This document shows, piece after piece, positions 8,817-20,943 of a stretch of DNA of 64,000 nt; within the stretch, counting starts at the first letter, position 1, and each line of letters begins with the position of its first letter. Made by a program: the position numbers and the translations under genes. The notes under the pieces are model-generated. The model was given only the letters and a program-made list of their open reading frames with translations. It searched no databases and was not told the DNA's origin. This stretch comes from Azospirillum sp. SYSU D00513 (GTDB lineage Bacteria; Pseudomonadota; Alphaproteobacteria; Azospirillales; Azospirillaceae): assembly GCF_017356015.1 (NCBI RefSeq), contig NZ_JAFIQV010000008.1, forward strand, positions 62,001 to 126,000, given 5' to 3'.

Positions 8817-11015
8817 TCAGGGAAGTGCCGCCTCCTTGCGCAGGAGGGCGTGGACCCGGTTCGCGAGCTGGTCCGGCTTGAAGGGCTTCGGGAGCACGTC
8901 GTCGGCGGTGTCGGCGCCCATCCCGGCGAGCGATTCCGGGCTGTAGCCGGAGATCAGCAGGATGCGCGTGTCGGGCCAGAGTTCGCGGATGCGCCGGGCG
9001 AGGACGATGCCGCTCATTCCATGGGGCATCACGACGTCGGACACGACGGCGTCGACGCGGCCCTCGCGCTCCAGCACCTCCAGCGCCATCGGCCCGTGGT
9101 CGGCGGTGAGCAGATCGAAGCCCTCCATCTTCAGCCCTTCGACGATGGCGAGCTGGACGAGCGCGTTGTCCTCCACCACCAGCACGCGGGCGGCCCGGTC
9201 CTCCGCGCGCGGCGGCGGCGCCACGGACGGGGGCGGGGGCGGGGCGCGGTCCGTCATGGGCAGGACCAGCCGGACCAGCGTGCCGTGCCCGGCCTCGCTC
9301 TCGATCTCAGCGGTGCCGCCGGACTGCCGGGCGAAGCCGTAGACCATGCTGAGGCCGAGGCCGGTGCCCTTGTCGGCGGCCTTCGTGGTGAAGAAGGGCT
9401 CGAAGGCGCGGGCCTGCACCTCGGGCGCCATGCCGGTGCCGGTGTCGGACACCTCCACCAGGACGCGGCCGCCGGTCGCCGCCCCGTCGGGCCGCGCCGC
9501 GATGCGCAGGGTGCCGCCGCCGGGCATGGCGTCGCATGCGTTGACGGCGAGGTTCAGCACGGCCAGTTCGAACTGCACGGCGTCGACCTCGACCCGCATC
9601 GGCGTGCCGGCGATGTCCCATTGTAGCGCGATGTCGGCGCGCAATGAGCGCTCCAGCAGGTCGGACATGTTGCGCAGGGCATCGGCGATGTCGAGGACCT
9701 GGGTGTTCACCGCCTCCTGCCGGGAGAAGGCGAGCAGCTGGCGGGTCAGCTTGCCCGCCCGCTCCAGCGCCGCGCCGGCACCGTCCAAGTAGCGCGCGGT
9801 TTCGGTCCCGTTGCCCTCCGCGAGGCGACGCCCCAGCAGGTGGAGGTTGGTCTGCGCCGCGGTCAGAAGGTTGTTGAAGTCGTGCGCGACCCCGCCGGTG
9901 AGCTGGCCCAGCGCCTCCATCTTCTGCGACTGGCGCAGCGTGTCCTCCAGCGCCTCGCGCGCCTTCAGCTCGACTGCCCAGCGCTGGACCGCCTCCGCCT
10001 CGCGCCTCGCGCGGCGCAACGCCAGCCAGGAGGTCAACATAAGCCCGAGCGTTGCCGGGACCGCGAAAAGCAGGTCGAACTTGGTGCGGTCCGCCCAGGC
10101 GCCGGAGACCTCGGATTCGGCGATGCCGTAGAGGATGTAGACGGGATAGTCTCCGAGCCGCCGGTAGCCGATGATCCGCGGAACGCCATCCCGCACGCCG
10201 CGGCCGTGGAACAGGCCTTCCTCAGGATTTGCGGCGATGGCTTCCATGAAGCGGCTGTCGGAGCCGAGGCCGTCGCCACCGCCCCAGTTCTCCGGATGGC
10301 GCACCAGCAGCGCCCCGTCGGCCCGGAACAGCCCGACGACGTCGCTTTCCCGCGGGGCGATGCGCCGGTAGAAGTCGGTGAAATAGGTCGTGTAGACGGA
10401 GACCGCCACCAGCCCGTCGAAGGGCTCGACCCCGCCCGGCGGGTTGGAGCGGCGGATCGTCATGTTGAACTGCGGCAGGCCGCTCACCCGCCCCCGGATG
10501 GCGGGCGTGAACAGCAGGCCCACGGGACGCTCCGCATGGACCCGGAAATACTCGCGGTCGCGGACGTCCGTCGGCTGGACGGGGAAGGTCCGGCTGCTGC
10601 TGACCACGTCGCCTTCCGGCGAGATCAGCCCGACCGAGGCCAGCTGGGGAAGCTGCTGGGCGAGGTTGCGCATGTGCTGGTGCAACTCGCGCGACCGGCC
10701 GATCTCTTGCCACTGGAGGCCGCGCGTGTATTCGTCCACGCGGCCCAGCACCTGCTCCACCGTCTCGAAGATCTTCAGCCCGTGCTCGTGCAGGAGCAGT
10801 GTGACGCGGCGCACCCGCTGTTCCGCTTCGGCTTGCGCTTCCAGGCGGTCGTGCCAGAAGATCCCGACGAACAGCAGGACCGGGACAAGCACCGAAGCCG
10901 CCAGAACCGCGCGCAGCAGCCGCAGGGACCCGGCCGTGCCGGCGGGAGGATCGAGGGGTCGCAATGCCGGAACCGCCAGAAGAAGAAGCCGTAAGCCCGA
11001 GGAACCCGTGACCAT
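8817..11015 (-). CDS. Hybrid sensor histidine kinase (Cache-HisKA-HATPase-receiver)
   Basis: A membrane-bound sensor kinase of about 732 residues. Order: N-terminal transmembrane segment, large periplasmic Cache-like sensor region (about 70-300, including the typical DREYFRVHAE), second membrane segment, HisKA with the phospho-accepting histidine in GGVAHDFNN, HATPase with DTGTGM and GTGLGLSM, and a C-terminal receiver with its aspartate in DAVVSDVVMP. The HDFNN box is typical of Azospirillum/Rhizobium-type hybrid kinases. The frame is open 47 codons upstream to 11156; I prefer the ATG at 11015 because the extra residues are only arginine-rich, but no clear ribosome-binding site decides it. 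The signal sensed is unknown, and no separate partner regulator is adjacent. Confidence 0.85.
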   Translation of the reverse strand: MVTGSSGLRLLLLAVPALRPLDPPAGTAGSLRLLRAVLAASVLVPVLLFVGIFWHDRLEAQAEAEQRVRRVTLLLHEHGLKIFETVEQVLGRVDEYTRGLQWQEIGRSRELHQHMRNLAQQLPQLASVGLISPEGDVVSSSRTFPVQPTDVRDREYFRVHAERPVGLLFTPAIRGRVSGLPQFNMTIRRSNPPGGVEPFDGLVAVSVYTTYFTDFYRRIAPRESDVVGLFRADGALLVRHPENWGGGDGLGSDSRFMEAIAANPEEGLFHGRGVRDGVPRIIGYRRLGDYPVYILYGIAESEVSGAWADRTKFDLLFAVPATLGLMLTSWLALRRARREAEAVQRWAVELKAREALEDTLRQSQKMEALGQLTGGVAHDFNNLLTAAQTNLHLLGRRLAEGNGTETARYLDGAGAALERAGKLTRQLLAFSRQEAVNTQVLDIADALRNMSDLLERSLRADIALQWDIAGTPMRVEVDAVQFELAVLNLAVNACDAMPGGGTLRIAARPDGAATGGRVLVEVSDTGTGMAPEVQARAFEPFFTTKAADKGTGLGLSMVYGFARQSGGTAEIESEAGHGTLVRLVLPMTDRAPPPPPSVAPPPRAEDRAARVLVVEDNALVQLAIVEGLKMEGFDLLTADHGPMALEVLEREGRVDAVVSDVVMPHGMSGIVLARRIRELWPDTRILLISGYSPESLAGMGADTADDVLPKPFKPDQLANRVHALLRKEAALP

Positions 11016-11196
11016 GATCCCGCGGGAAGAGCGGGGAACGGAGCCGAACAGACCGTCGCGCGCAGAGTACGCGGAGAAGGGCGCCCGCCGCAATCGGGCT
11101 TTCCCGAACCGCCCGCCGAAGGGCCATGCCCGTCGGGTTCGGGGGACTCGACGCATGGCCTATCGAAGAGAATCGACACTCTGGCCTTTGGCGTGC

Positions 11197-11215
11197 TTGA
11201 CGTGGGGGCCGTCAA
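11197..11215. promoter_or_regulatory. Palindrome in the leader of the cold-shock gene
   Basis: TTGACG, seven bases, then CGTCAA form a perfect inverted repeat 47 bases before the cold-shock ATG. It could be an operator or part of a structured 5' leader, which is common for cold-shock mRNAs. The function is a guess. Confidence 0.3.
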
Positions 11216-11261
11216 CTGGGACAAAGGTGGTTCTAGACCTCTCTTTACGAGCTTGAGACAC

Positions 11262-11846
11262 ATGTTCGATCGCCAGCCCCGCGGTGGCTTCCGCGCTCCC
11301 GAGATCACCAAGTCCAACGTCGTTGCCACCGTCAAGTGGTTCAACCCCACGAAGGGCTTTGGCTTCGTTTCGCCGGAAGACGGCTCGCCCGACGCCTTCC
11401 TGCACGTTTCGGTCGTTCAGGCGGCTGGCCACGACGCGCTCGACGAGGGTGCCACCATCACCTGTGATCTGGCGCGCGGTCCCAAGGGCCCGCAGGTCGC
11501 CACGATCCTGTCCGTCGACACCTCGACGGCCAGCCGCAGCGCCCGCCCGGCGGCGCCGCGCAACGACTACGGCGCTCCGCGCGGTGGTTCGCGCGGCGGC
11601 TATGACAGCGGCTGGGACGCCGGCGGAGGCGCTGGCGGCGAAGAGGTCGACGGCACCGTGAAGTGGTTCAACGGGGACAAGGGCTTCGGCTTCATCACCC
11701 CGAGCACCGGCGGCAAGGACGTGTTCGTCCACGTCAACGTGCTGCGCCGTTCGGGCCTGCAGACCCTGCAGGAAGGCGATCAGGTCCGCGTCACGGTCCG
11801 CCAGGGCCAGAAGGGCCCCGAGGCCGAGCGCGTCGAGCACAACTGA
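11262..11846 (+). CDS. Cold-shock protein with two cold-shock domains
   Basis: A 194-residue RNA/DNA chaperone with two CSD folds. The first (about 21-88) has KWFNPTKGFGFV and DAFLHV; the second (about 128-194) has KWFNGDKGFGFI and DVFVHV, so both RNP1 and RNP2 motifs are intact. The linker (about 90-125) is rich in Arg, Gly and Ser (APRGGSRGG) and is probably flexible and RNA-binding. Double-CSD proteins of this kind are common in alphaproteobacteria. I chose the ATG at 11262; the frame is open 23 codons further but those residues do not belong to the domain. A classical intrinsic terminator follows. Confidence 0.93.
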   Translation: MFDRQPRGGFRAPEITKSNVVATVKWFNPTKGFGFVSPEDGSPDAFLHVSVVQAAGHDALDEGATITCDLARGPKGPQVATILSVDTSTASRSARPAAPRNDYGAPRGGSRGGYDSGWDAGGGAGGEEVDGTVKWFNGDKGFGFITPSTGGKDVFVHVNVLRRSGLQTLQEGDQVRVTVRQGQKGPEAERVEHN

Positions 11847-11916
11847 TCTGGCTTTTCCCGGCCTAGGCCCGCGTGTCCCGGATGGGGCGGCGCGGGCCGT
11901 TGCCGTGAGCCGCATG

Positions 11917-11949
11917 AACCGTGTCCGCCGAAAGCGGGCACGGTTTTTT
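11917..11949 (+). terminator. Intrinsic terminator of the cold-shock gene
   Basis: A 12-bp stem, AACCGTGTCCGC paired with GCGGGCACGGTT through one G-U pair, loop CGAAA, followed by TTTT. It lies 70 bases after the stop. Confidence 0.85.
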
Positions 11950-12139
11950 GCTGCCGGGTTTCCGTAATCACGCGCCTTTCCCGGGCGGCGCGCGACAGCC
12001 CCGGCCCGGTCCTTCGTTCCGGGGGCTCATCTTTCCGGTGGGCCGGCCCTATGCTATCGTCGCGCCCCGGAAGAGGGTCCGCCGGGTCGCCTTCCACGGT
12101 GAGGGCAGGCGGCGGCTTCCGCCCGGCGCGGAGGGGGCT

Positions 12140-15148
<3,009 letters not shown>

Positions 15149-15208
15149 AGGGACGGCTTTGAAAGGCTGGCCACGGCCGGGCGGAAGAGCCCGGCCGTCC
15201 AGGCCGCG

Positions 15209-15508
15209 TCAGTGGACCTTCACCTCGTCGCTCCGCTCCTCGCGGTAGACGTGAACGTGGTAGGCGGCCATGGGGTTGCGGTCCAGGTAATCCACCAGGC
15301 GCCGCTCGGTGTCGCCGTTCGCCTCGCGGATGAACATCTGCCAGGCCGGCTCCATCGTCTTCCGCGCGGTCTCGTCGTGCGGCAGCATGATGAATCCACC
15401 CCATTCCGGCCGGAAGTCGGAAAGGTAGCTTTCGGCGTAGTGGCGCATCATGGCGGGGTCGTTGACGTTCACCGATTCCTTGTTCTCGAAACAGATCCTG
15501 AGCTGCAT
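15209..15508 (-). CDS. Hypothetical protein, 99 aa
   Basis: A small soluble protein I do not recognise. It begins with MQLRICFENKESVNVNDP and is rich in acidic and aromatic residues, with a compact alpha/beta look and a charged C-terminal end (EERSDEVKVH). No signal peptide, cysteine motif or membrane segment. The start at 15508 is preferred because the 59 codons upstream encode a Pro/Arg/Cys-rich string unlike the rest. It is convergent with the hybrid kinase on its left and co-directional with the chemotaxis receptor on its right, 200 bases away. Confidence 0.65.
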   Translation of the reverse strand: MQLRICFENKESVNVNDPAMMRHYAESYLSDFRPEWGGFIMLPHDETARKTMEPAWQMFIREANGDTERRLVDYLDRNPMAAYHVHVYREERSDEVKVH

Positions 15509-15708
15509 CGTCCGTCTCCCGGTGCTGCGGGCGTCCGGAACCGGCCAGAGGCGGAGCGCGTGACCGGTCGGAACGCCACCGAAACAAACCTTGCAGATAT
15601 ATGGAGCGTTTCGGGGCCGGGCGCAGGGGGGCGGCTTCGAAAAGCACCATTTCCGTTGCGGAATGATGCTTATCCTGGCGCGCAACGGCGGCGCCGACGC
15701 AGGCCGCC

Positions 15709-17388
15709 TCAGGCAGCCGTGAGCGAATCACGGACCACGCGGACCAGCCGGTCGCGCAATTCGGCGACGCTGCGGGACAGGCCGTCGGCCGCGTCCCGAA
15801 CCTCGGCGGCGCGGCCGCCCGTCGCGTCGGCCTCGTGGGAGACCTCGGCGATGCGGCGCGACACCTCCTCGGCCGCGGCCGCGGTCTCGGCGACGTTGCG
15901 GCTGATCTCCCGGGTGGCGGCGGCCTGTTCCTCCACCGCGGCGGCGATGGAGGAGGCGACATGGTCCACCTCGCCGATGCTGCGGCCGATGCCGTCCACC
16001 GCCGCCACGGCGCTCCGCGTCGCGGCCTGGATCTCGGCGATCTGGCTCGAGATGTCCTCGGTGGCCTTGGCGGTCTGGCCGGCCAGGCTCTTGACCTCGC
16101 CGGCGACCACGGCGAAGCCCTTGCCCGCCTCTCCCGCCCGCGCCGCCTCGATGGTCGCGTTCAGCGCCAGGAGGTTGGTCTGGCTGGCGATCTCCTGGAT
16201 CAGGGCGGCGACGTCGCCGATCCGCGTCACGGTCCGGGACAGCGACTCGATGGCGGCGCGGGCATGTTGGCCGCTGCCGACGGCCTGGCGGGAGATGTCG
16301 CCGGCGCGGCTGACGCGTTCCCCGATCTCGGCGATCGACTGGGCGAGTTGCCCGGCGGCGGCGGACACGGTCTGGGCGTTGCGCAACGCCTGGTCCGCAG
16401 CCGCCGCGACCGACTGGCTGTTGACGCCGACCGAGCCGGCGGAGGCGAGCATGGCCCCGGCGTCCGCTTCCATCCGGCAGGTGCGCTCGGTCACGCGGTC
16501 CGCGGCGGCGTGGGTCTCCCGCTCGACGGTGGCGGCCATCTCTTCGAGCGCCTGGCGCTTGGCGGCTTCGGCGGCGGCGCGTTCCTGCTCCTGCCGGGCG
16601 CGCAGCGCGGCGTTCTCCAGCCCGTTGGCCTTGAAGACCTCGACCGCGCGGGCCATCGCCCCGATCTCGTCGCCGGCGCCGGTGCGCGGCACGTCCGCCG
16701 TCAGGTCGCCGCCGGCCAGCCGCTCCATGGCACGGGTAAGGTCGCCGACGGGACGCACCACGCGGGCGATCACCGCATAGCCGCCGCCGACGGCCATGGC
16801 GAGCGCCAGGGCCAGCAGGATCCAGCCCGTCCGCTCCGCCCGGCCGTGCGCCCGCTGCGCCTCGGCGAATGCGGTGGCGGCGCTCGTCACCTGAAAGTCG
16901 ATCAGCGCGCTGATGCGTTCGGTGACCGGGTCGATGATCCGGTAGAGATCCTCGCGGACGAAGCGGTCGAGGGCAGGGGCGTCCTTCCGGTCGAGGATCG
17001 TGGCGAGCTTGTCGACGGCGGCGTCCGCCCCTTCCGTCAGCGGCTTGAGCTGCCCGATGAGCGCGGCCTCCTCGCCCGTCATCCGCGTGCCGAGATAGGA
17101 ATTCCAATGGCGCCGGATGTCCTCGCGCGCCTTGGCGACCGACGCCGCACCCTCCGCCCACTGGAAGTTGCCGTTGCGCACCTTGTGCGAGGCGTCCACC
17201 ACGAAGACTGCGTAGGCGTCGGATACGATCTTGAGATCGCGCAACGGGACGACCCGGTCCTCGTACACGGTGCGAAGGCCCTCGTTGGCCGTGCCCAGCG
17301 CCCGCATGCCGACGAGGCTGCTCAGCGTCAGCAGGCCACCGAGAAGCGCCAGGACCGAAAGCAGGGTGACCTTGACCGTAACGCGCAT
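15709..17388 (-). CDS. Methyl-accepting chemotaxis protein
   Basis: A chemoreceptor of 559 residues. A first membrane segment (about 6-28) is followed by a periplasmic four-helix-bundle type sensor (about 35-185), a second membrane segment near 190-213, HAMP (about 213-268) and a long signalling coiled coil. The conserved hairpin tip reads [20 protein letters not shown], the CheA/CheW contact site. I start at the ATG at 17388, which has GGGGA at the right distance; the frame extends ten codons further. The ligand is unknown. No chemotaxis operon is adjacent, so it is an orphan receptor. Confidence 0.93.
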   Translation of the reverse strand: MRVTVKVTLLSVLALLGGLLTLSSLVGMRALGTANEGLRTVYEDRVVPLRDLKIVSDAYAVFVVDASHKVRNGNFQWAEGAASVAKAREDIRRHWNSYLGTRMTGEEAALIGQLKPLTEGADAAVDKLATILDRKDAPALDRFVREDLYRIIDPVTERISALIDFQVTSAATAFAEAQRAHGRAERTGWILLALALAMAVGGGYAVIARVVRPVGDLTRAMERLAGGDLTADVPRTGAGDEIGAMARAVEVFKANGLENAALRARQEQERAAAEAAKRQALEEMAATVERETHAAADRVTERTCRMEADAGAMLASAGSVGVNSQSVAAAADQALRNAQTVSAAAGQLAQSIAEIGERVSRAGDISRQAVGSGQHARAAIESLSRTVTRIGDVAALIQEIASQTNLLALNATIEAARAGEAGKGFAVVAGEVKSLAGQTAKATEDISSQIAEIQAATRSAVAAVDGIGRSIGEVDHVASSIAAAVEEQAAATREISRNVAETAAAAEEVSRRIAEVSHEADATGGRAAEVRDAADGLSRSVAELRDRLVRVVRDSLTAA

Positions 17389-17571
17389 CGCTGTCCCCGG
17401 TGTGAAACGGCGGATCATAGCCGCCCTGTCCGGGGCACCCGTTGCAAGTTGCGTGACGTTTTCGTGAAACGGCGGGCGGCGGCCCGTCTTAGCTTGGCGC
17501 CCGCCGGTTCCTGGTGACGGTTTGCCTCGAAGGCGAGCGGCGCCCGGCCGGCTCTGCCCAACATTTGGGCG

Positions 17572-18903
17572 CTACGCCGCGACTCCTTTCAGCGCCTCTC
17601 CGGCGACGAGGAGGCGCAGGGCGAGTTCCTCCGCCTCCTCGGCGCAGCCCATGTCGAGCAGGAGCTGGGCAAGCGGCCGGCAGCGCGCGAGAAGGCGGCG
17701 CGCCTCCTCCGGGTCGGATGGCCGGCGCAGCATGGTTCCGACCAGCCGCTCGCCGCCCATCCGGGCGAGCAGGCGGGTGTGTTCCACCAGCCGCTGTTCC
17801 AGCGTGTCGAGCGCTGGCGGCCGGTCCGCGTGGGTGAGGTCGGTGCAGAAATGGTGCAGGCCGCGCAGCTGGCGCAGCAGGGCGGCGAACAGAAGCTCGT
17901 CCAGCGGGCCGCCCCGGGCCGCCCGCGCGACCATGTCCACCAGCGCCTCGGACAGCCGCCATGCCGCCGACAGGTAATCGTTCAGCGCCTTGCGGTCGGC
18001 GGGCTCGACGAAAGCCCCGGACTCCTCCCGGTTCTCCTGCTGGTCGTCCAGGTTGCGCAGCACGATCACGATCAGCCCGTCCACCGAGGCGAGCGTGGCG
18101 AGGCTGGCGTGCAGCGCGCGGAGGCCCCGGTCGGCGGCGAAACCGTCGATCGCCTCGGTCGCGCGGCGCAGGGCGAAGCGGGCCAGCCTGCGCCTCTGGA
18201 AGACAAGCTCCTGAAGGCCGGCGGCGGCGCCCAGCGCCTCCAGCAGGAGGTGCCGAACCTCGAAGCGCAGGAGCGCCCCGGCGAGCGCGTCGATGCTGCC
18301 GCGCGTGACTGGCCCGTCCACGCGCACGATGCGGTCGGCGTCGGCGCGGGCGTCCGCCAGCACCGCCGCGGCCGCCGCCTGGAGATGGGCGCGCCCGCCG
18401 CCGCGCATCAGCCGCACCAGCGCCCGCATCGCCTCCGCCACCTCGACCGCGCTGGGGAGCGCTTCCGCTTCTGCCTCCGGCGCGCCGTCCAGCCCGCCGC
18501 CCAGCTCCTCCTCGCCATGCAGCGCGAGGCGGCCGCTCAGATGGTCGCGCAGGGAGGGCAGGAGCACGTCCACGACGATGGGGGCCACCGGCCGGAGCAG
18601 CGTCTCCAGCATGCGGCCCTGCGGCTGTCCCACCATGCCGTCCAGCGGGTTGCGCAGCGGGGGCATCAGGCGGGGGCGGTGCGGTTCCAGAAGGGCCAGC
18701 ACGCGGTCGGCGCGGACCGCCGTGATGTTCCCGCTCAGCAGCCGCACCAGCGCGATGGCGTCGCGCGCCTCGCGCAGGCCGCGCGACGTGGACCCGATGG
18801 GAGCGGAACGCGGGGCATGGGCCTTGGCATGAGCGATGGCCGGCGGGCGCGTCGCGGCCGGGGGCACCGGTTTCGGCCTCTCCACCCGCTTCATCGGCCA
18901 CAT
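17572..18903 (-). CDS. Hypothetical helical protein, about 443 aa
   Basis: I do not recognise this protein. It is predicted almost fully alpha-helical, rich in Leu, Ala and Arg, with a basic, proline-rich N-terminus (first 35 residues) and no signal peptide, membrane segment or catalytic motif. Acidic patches lie near the middle (HGEEELGGG) and near DQQENREESGAF. The start is ambiguous: ATG at 18903 has GAGG nine bases upstream, and ATGs also exist at 18921 and 18894. It lies between a chemoreceptor and an amidotransferase. Periodic Leu/Ala helices suggest a scaffolding or protein-binding role, but that is a guess. Confidence 0.6.
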   Translation of the reverse strand: MWPMKRVERPKPVPPAATRPPAIAHAKAHAPRSAPIGSTSRGLREARDAIALVRLLSGNITAVRADRVLALLEPHRPRLMPPLRNPLDGMVGQPQGRMLETLLRPVAPIVVDVLLPSLRDHLSGRLALHGEEELGGGLDGAPEAEAEALPSAVEVAEAMRALVRLMRGGGRAHLQAAAAAVLADARADADRIVRVDGPVTRGSIDALAGALLRFEVRHLLLEALGAAAGLQELVFQRRRLARFALRRATEAIDGFAADRGLRALHASLATLASVDGLIVIVLRNLDDQQENREESGAFVEPADRKALNDYLSAAWRLSEALVDMVARAARGGPLDELLFAALLRQLRGLHHFCTDLTHADRPPALDTLEQRLVEHTRLLARMGGERLVGTMLRRPSDPEEARRLLARCRPLAQLLLDMGCAEEAEELALRLLVAGEALKGVAA

Positions 18904-19130
18904 GGTCGCAACCTCGCGCATCCGTCTCAACCGTCGAAGGTTATCAAGACTGCCGCCCCTTTCGCGCCGGCTCAAAAGGATAAATTTAAGACTTTGCCCT
19001 TATCCCGGCCTCATGCCCGCCCGCTTCGCCCGGCCGGGGCTTGGCGGACGGCCCGGCCCTGTCGTAGCGTGGCGCGGCAGGGTGCGGCGCTTTCGCCGGC
19101 GTGAGGCTTTCCAAGGAAGAGGTCCGGTCC

Positions 19131-19931
19131 ATGTGTGAACTGCTGGGCATGAGCGCCAACGTGCCCACGGACATCTGCTTCAGCTTCCAGGGGCTGATGC
19201 AGCGGGGCGGCCAGACCGGGCCGCACCGCGACGGATGGGGCATCGCCTTCTACGAGGGCAAGGGCTGCCGCAGCTTCCACGACCCGGCGCCGAGCTGCGA
19301 GTCGGAGGTCGCGAAGCTGGTCAGCCGCTATTCGATCAAGTCCTGCGTGGTCATCTCCCACATCCGTCGCGCCAACCGCGGCCGGGTGGCGCTGGAGAAC
19401 ACCCATCCCTTCACGCGCGAGCTGTGGGGCCGGCTCTGGACCTTCGCCCACAACGGCCAGCTCAAGGGCATCAAGAGCCGCACGCTGACCTTCTACGAGC
19501 CGGTCGGCTCGACCGACAGCGAGCATGCCTTCTGCTGGATGCTCGACCAGATCCGCATGCATTTCCCCGAGCCGCCCAAGCGGGAGGGGCCTCTGCTGCG
19601 GCTGATCCGCGACCTCGCCGCCGACCTCGGCGGGCTCGGCGTGTTCAACATGCTGCTCACCGATGGGCGGCACCTCTGGTGCCATTGCGCGACCAATCTC
19701 GCCTGGCTGACGCGCCGGGCACCCTTCGGGCCGGCGACCCTGATCGACGCCGACATGAGCGTGGATTTCTCCCGCGAGACCACGCCCGACGATGTGGTGA
19801 CCGTGGTTGCCACCCGCCCTCTGACCCGCGACGAGGCATGGACCGTCATGAAGCCCGGCGAGATGATCGTCTTCCGCGGCGGGCTGCCGTCCGGCGGGCC
19901 GGCACGCGGCGGGGAAGCCCGCGCGGCCTAG
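19131..19931 (+). CDS. Class II glutamine amidotransferase (YafJ-like)
   Basis: A 266-residue Ntn-hydrolase-type glutamine amidotransferase domain protein. After removal of Met the catalytic Cys2 becomes N-terminal ([10 protein letters not shown]). The ATG at 19131 follows GGAAGAGG, which decides the start. Further family marks are [17 protein letters not shown] near 76 and FAHNGQLKG near 105. There is no synthase domain attached, as in the YafJ/YafJ-like group whose acceptor is usually unknown. It is convergent with the cyclase-FHA gene, with a gap of six bases. Confidence 0.88.
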   Translation: MCELLGMSANVPTDICFSFQGLMQRGGQTGPHRDGWGIAFYEGKGCRSFHDPAPSCESEVAKLVSRYSIKSCVVISHIRRANRGRVALENTHPFTRELWGRLWTFAHNGQLKGIKSRTLTFYEPVGSTDSEHAFCWMLDQIRMHFPEPPKREGPLLRLIRDLAADLGGLGVFNMLLTDGRHLWCHCATNLAWLTRRAPFGPATLIDADMSVDFSRETTPDDVVTVVATRPLTRDEAWTVMKPGEMIVFRGGLPSGGPARGGEARAA

Positions 19932-19937
19932 CAACGC

Positions 19938-20822
19938 CTACTTCCGGTCGCTGCGGAAGGCGACCACATGGGCCTGCCCCTCGTCCTCGGGCTCGGCCCC
20001 GAAGCCGAGCAGGCCGGACCCCACGAGCCTCGTCGAATCGCGCAGCAGGCGCACCGGGCGGGAATTGCCGGCGCGGATGAAGGTGCCGTTGCTCGAATGG
20101 TCGGTCAGGATGAAGCTTTCACGGCTGAACTCCAGGCTGGCGTGCTGGCGCGACGTCTGGCGCGCGGCGACGCGCAGGCCGCTCGTTTCCTCCCGCCCGA
20201 TGGTGAGGCGGGGCATGAAGCGGTTCACCGCCACGTCGAAGCCGTTGTGGCTGAGGCGGAGCGTCGCCACGTCCTGCTCCTGGTGCGGCATGGAGACGCC
20301 GACCGTGGTGCTGCCGAGATGCTCGTCCTCCTGCTCGCCGGGCTGGAGCCGGTGGACCCGGATGGGGGCGGCCTTACCCTTCACCGCCACGTTGCTGAGC
20401 GGCTTGGCCTTGCGGCGCAGCGGCGGGGAAAGCTGGTCGGCCAGCGCGTCGGTCACCAGGATCTCGCCCGGCCGGGCGATGGCCTCCACGCGGGCGGCGA
20501 CGTTGCAGGCGTCGCCGTAGACATCCTCGGCCCCCTGGATCACCGGCCCGAAATGAATGCCCACGCGAAGCTGAAGCCCGTGGTCGGCCTCCGCCGCCGA
20601 CATGGCGAGTGCCGCCCGGCCGGAATCGTCGGCGGTGGGGAAGGCGGCGAGCAGCCCGTCGCCGAGGCTCTTGATCACCGTGCCGCCATAGGTCTCGATG
20701 ATCCGCCGCAGATGGGCCAGCATCGCCTGCGTCAGCGTGGCCGCCGGCAGATTGCCGATCCGCTCGTACAGCTGGGTGCTGTCGGCGATGTCCACGAACA
20801 GGAGGGCGAGAGGCTTTTCCAT
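19938..20822 (-). CDS. Class III adenylate/guanylate cyclase fused to an FHA domain
   Basis: A soluble 294-residue protein. Residues 4-165 form a class III nucleotidyl cyclase domain: LFVDIADS carries the first metal-binding aspartate, SLGDGLLA the second, and YGDACNVAARVEA the conserved asparagine/arginine segment. Residues about 195-285 form an FHA phosphothreonine-binding domain with GREETSGLR, SRQHASLE and DHSSNGTF. The cyclase residues look intact, so it may make cAMP or cGMP under control of a phosphorylated partner. No Ser/Thr kinase lies beside it. Confidence 0.87.
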   Translation of the reverse strand: MEKPLALLFVDIADSTQLYERIGNLPAATLTQAMLAHLRRIIETYGGTVIKSLGDGLLAAFPTADDSGRAALAMSAAEADHGLQLRVGIHFGPVIQGAEDVYGDACNVAARVEAIARPGEILVTDALADQLSPPLRRKAKPLSNVAVKGKAAPIRVHRLQPGEQEDEHLGSTTVGVSMPHQEQDVATLRLSHNGFDVAVNRFMPRLTIGREETSGLRVAARQTSRQHASLEFSRESFILTDHSSNGTFIRAGNSRPVRLLRDSTRLVGSGLLGFGAEPEDEGQAHVVAFRSDRK

Positions 20823-20943
20823 CTCCGACGGGCCGCCAGCATAAGGGAAGGGTTTTCCGATCCTAGAGCCTTTCCCGGCGTCTTTGGACCGGAAAACACG
20901 CAGGGGCTTTCGAATGGCGCAAGGCGCGGCGCCGCGCGCCTTC

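Noticed and set aside
11921..12139. N-terminal extension of the large hybrid kinase
   Set aside because: It overlaps the terminator of the cold-shock gene and is Pro/Arg-rich; the ATG at 12140 has a ribosome-binding site.
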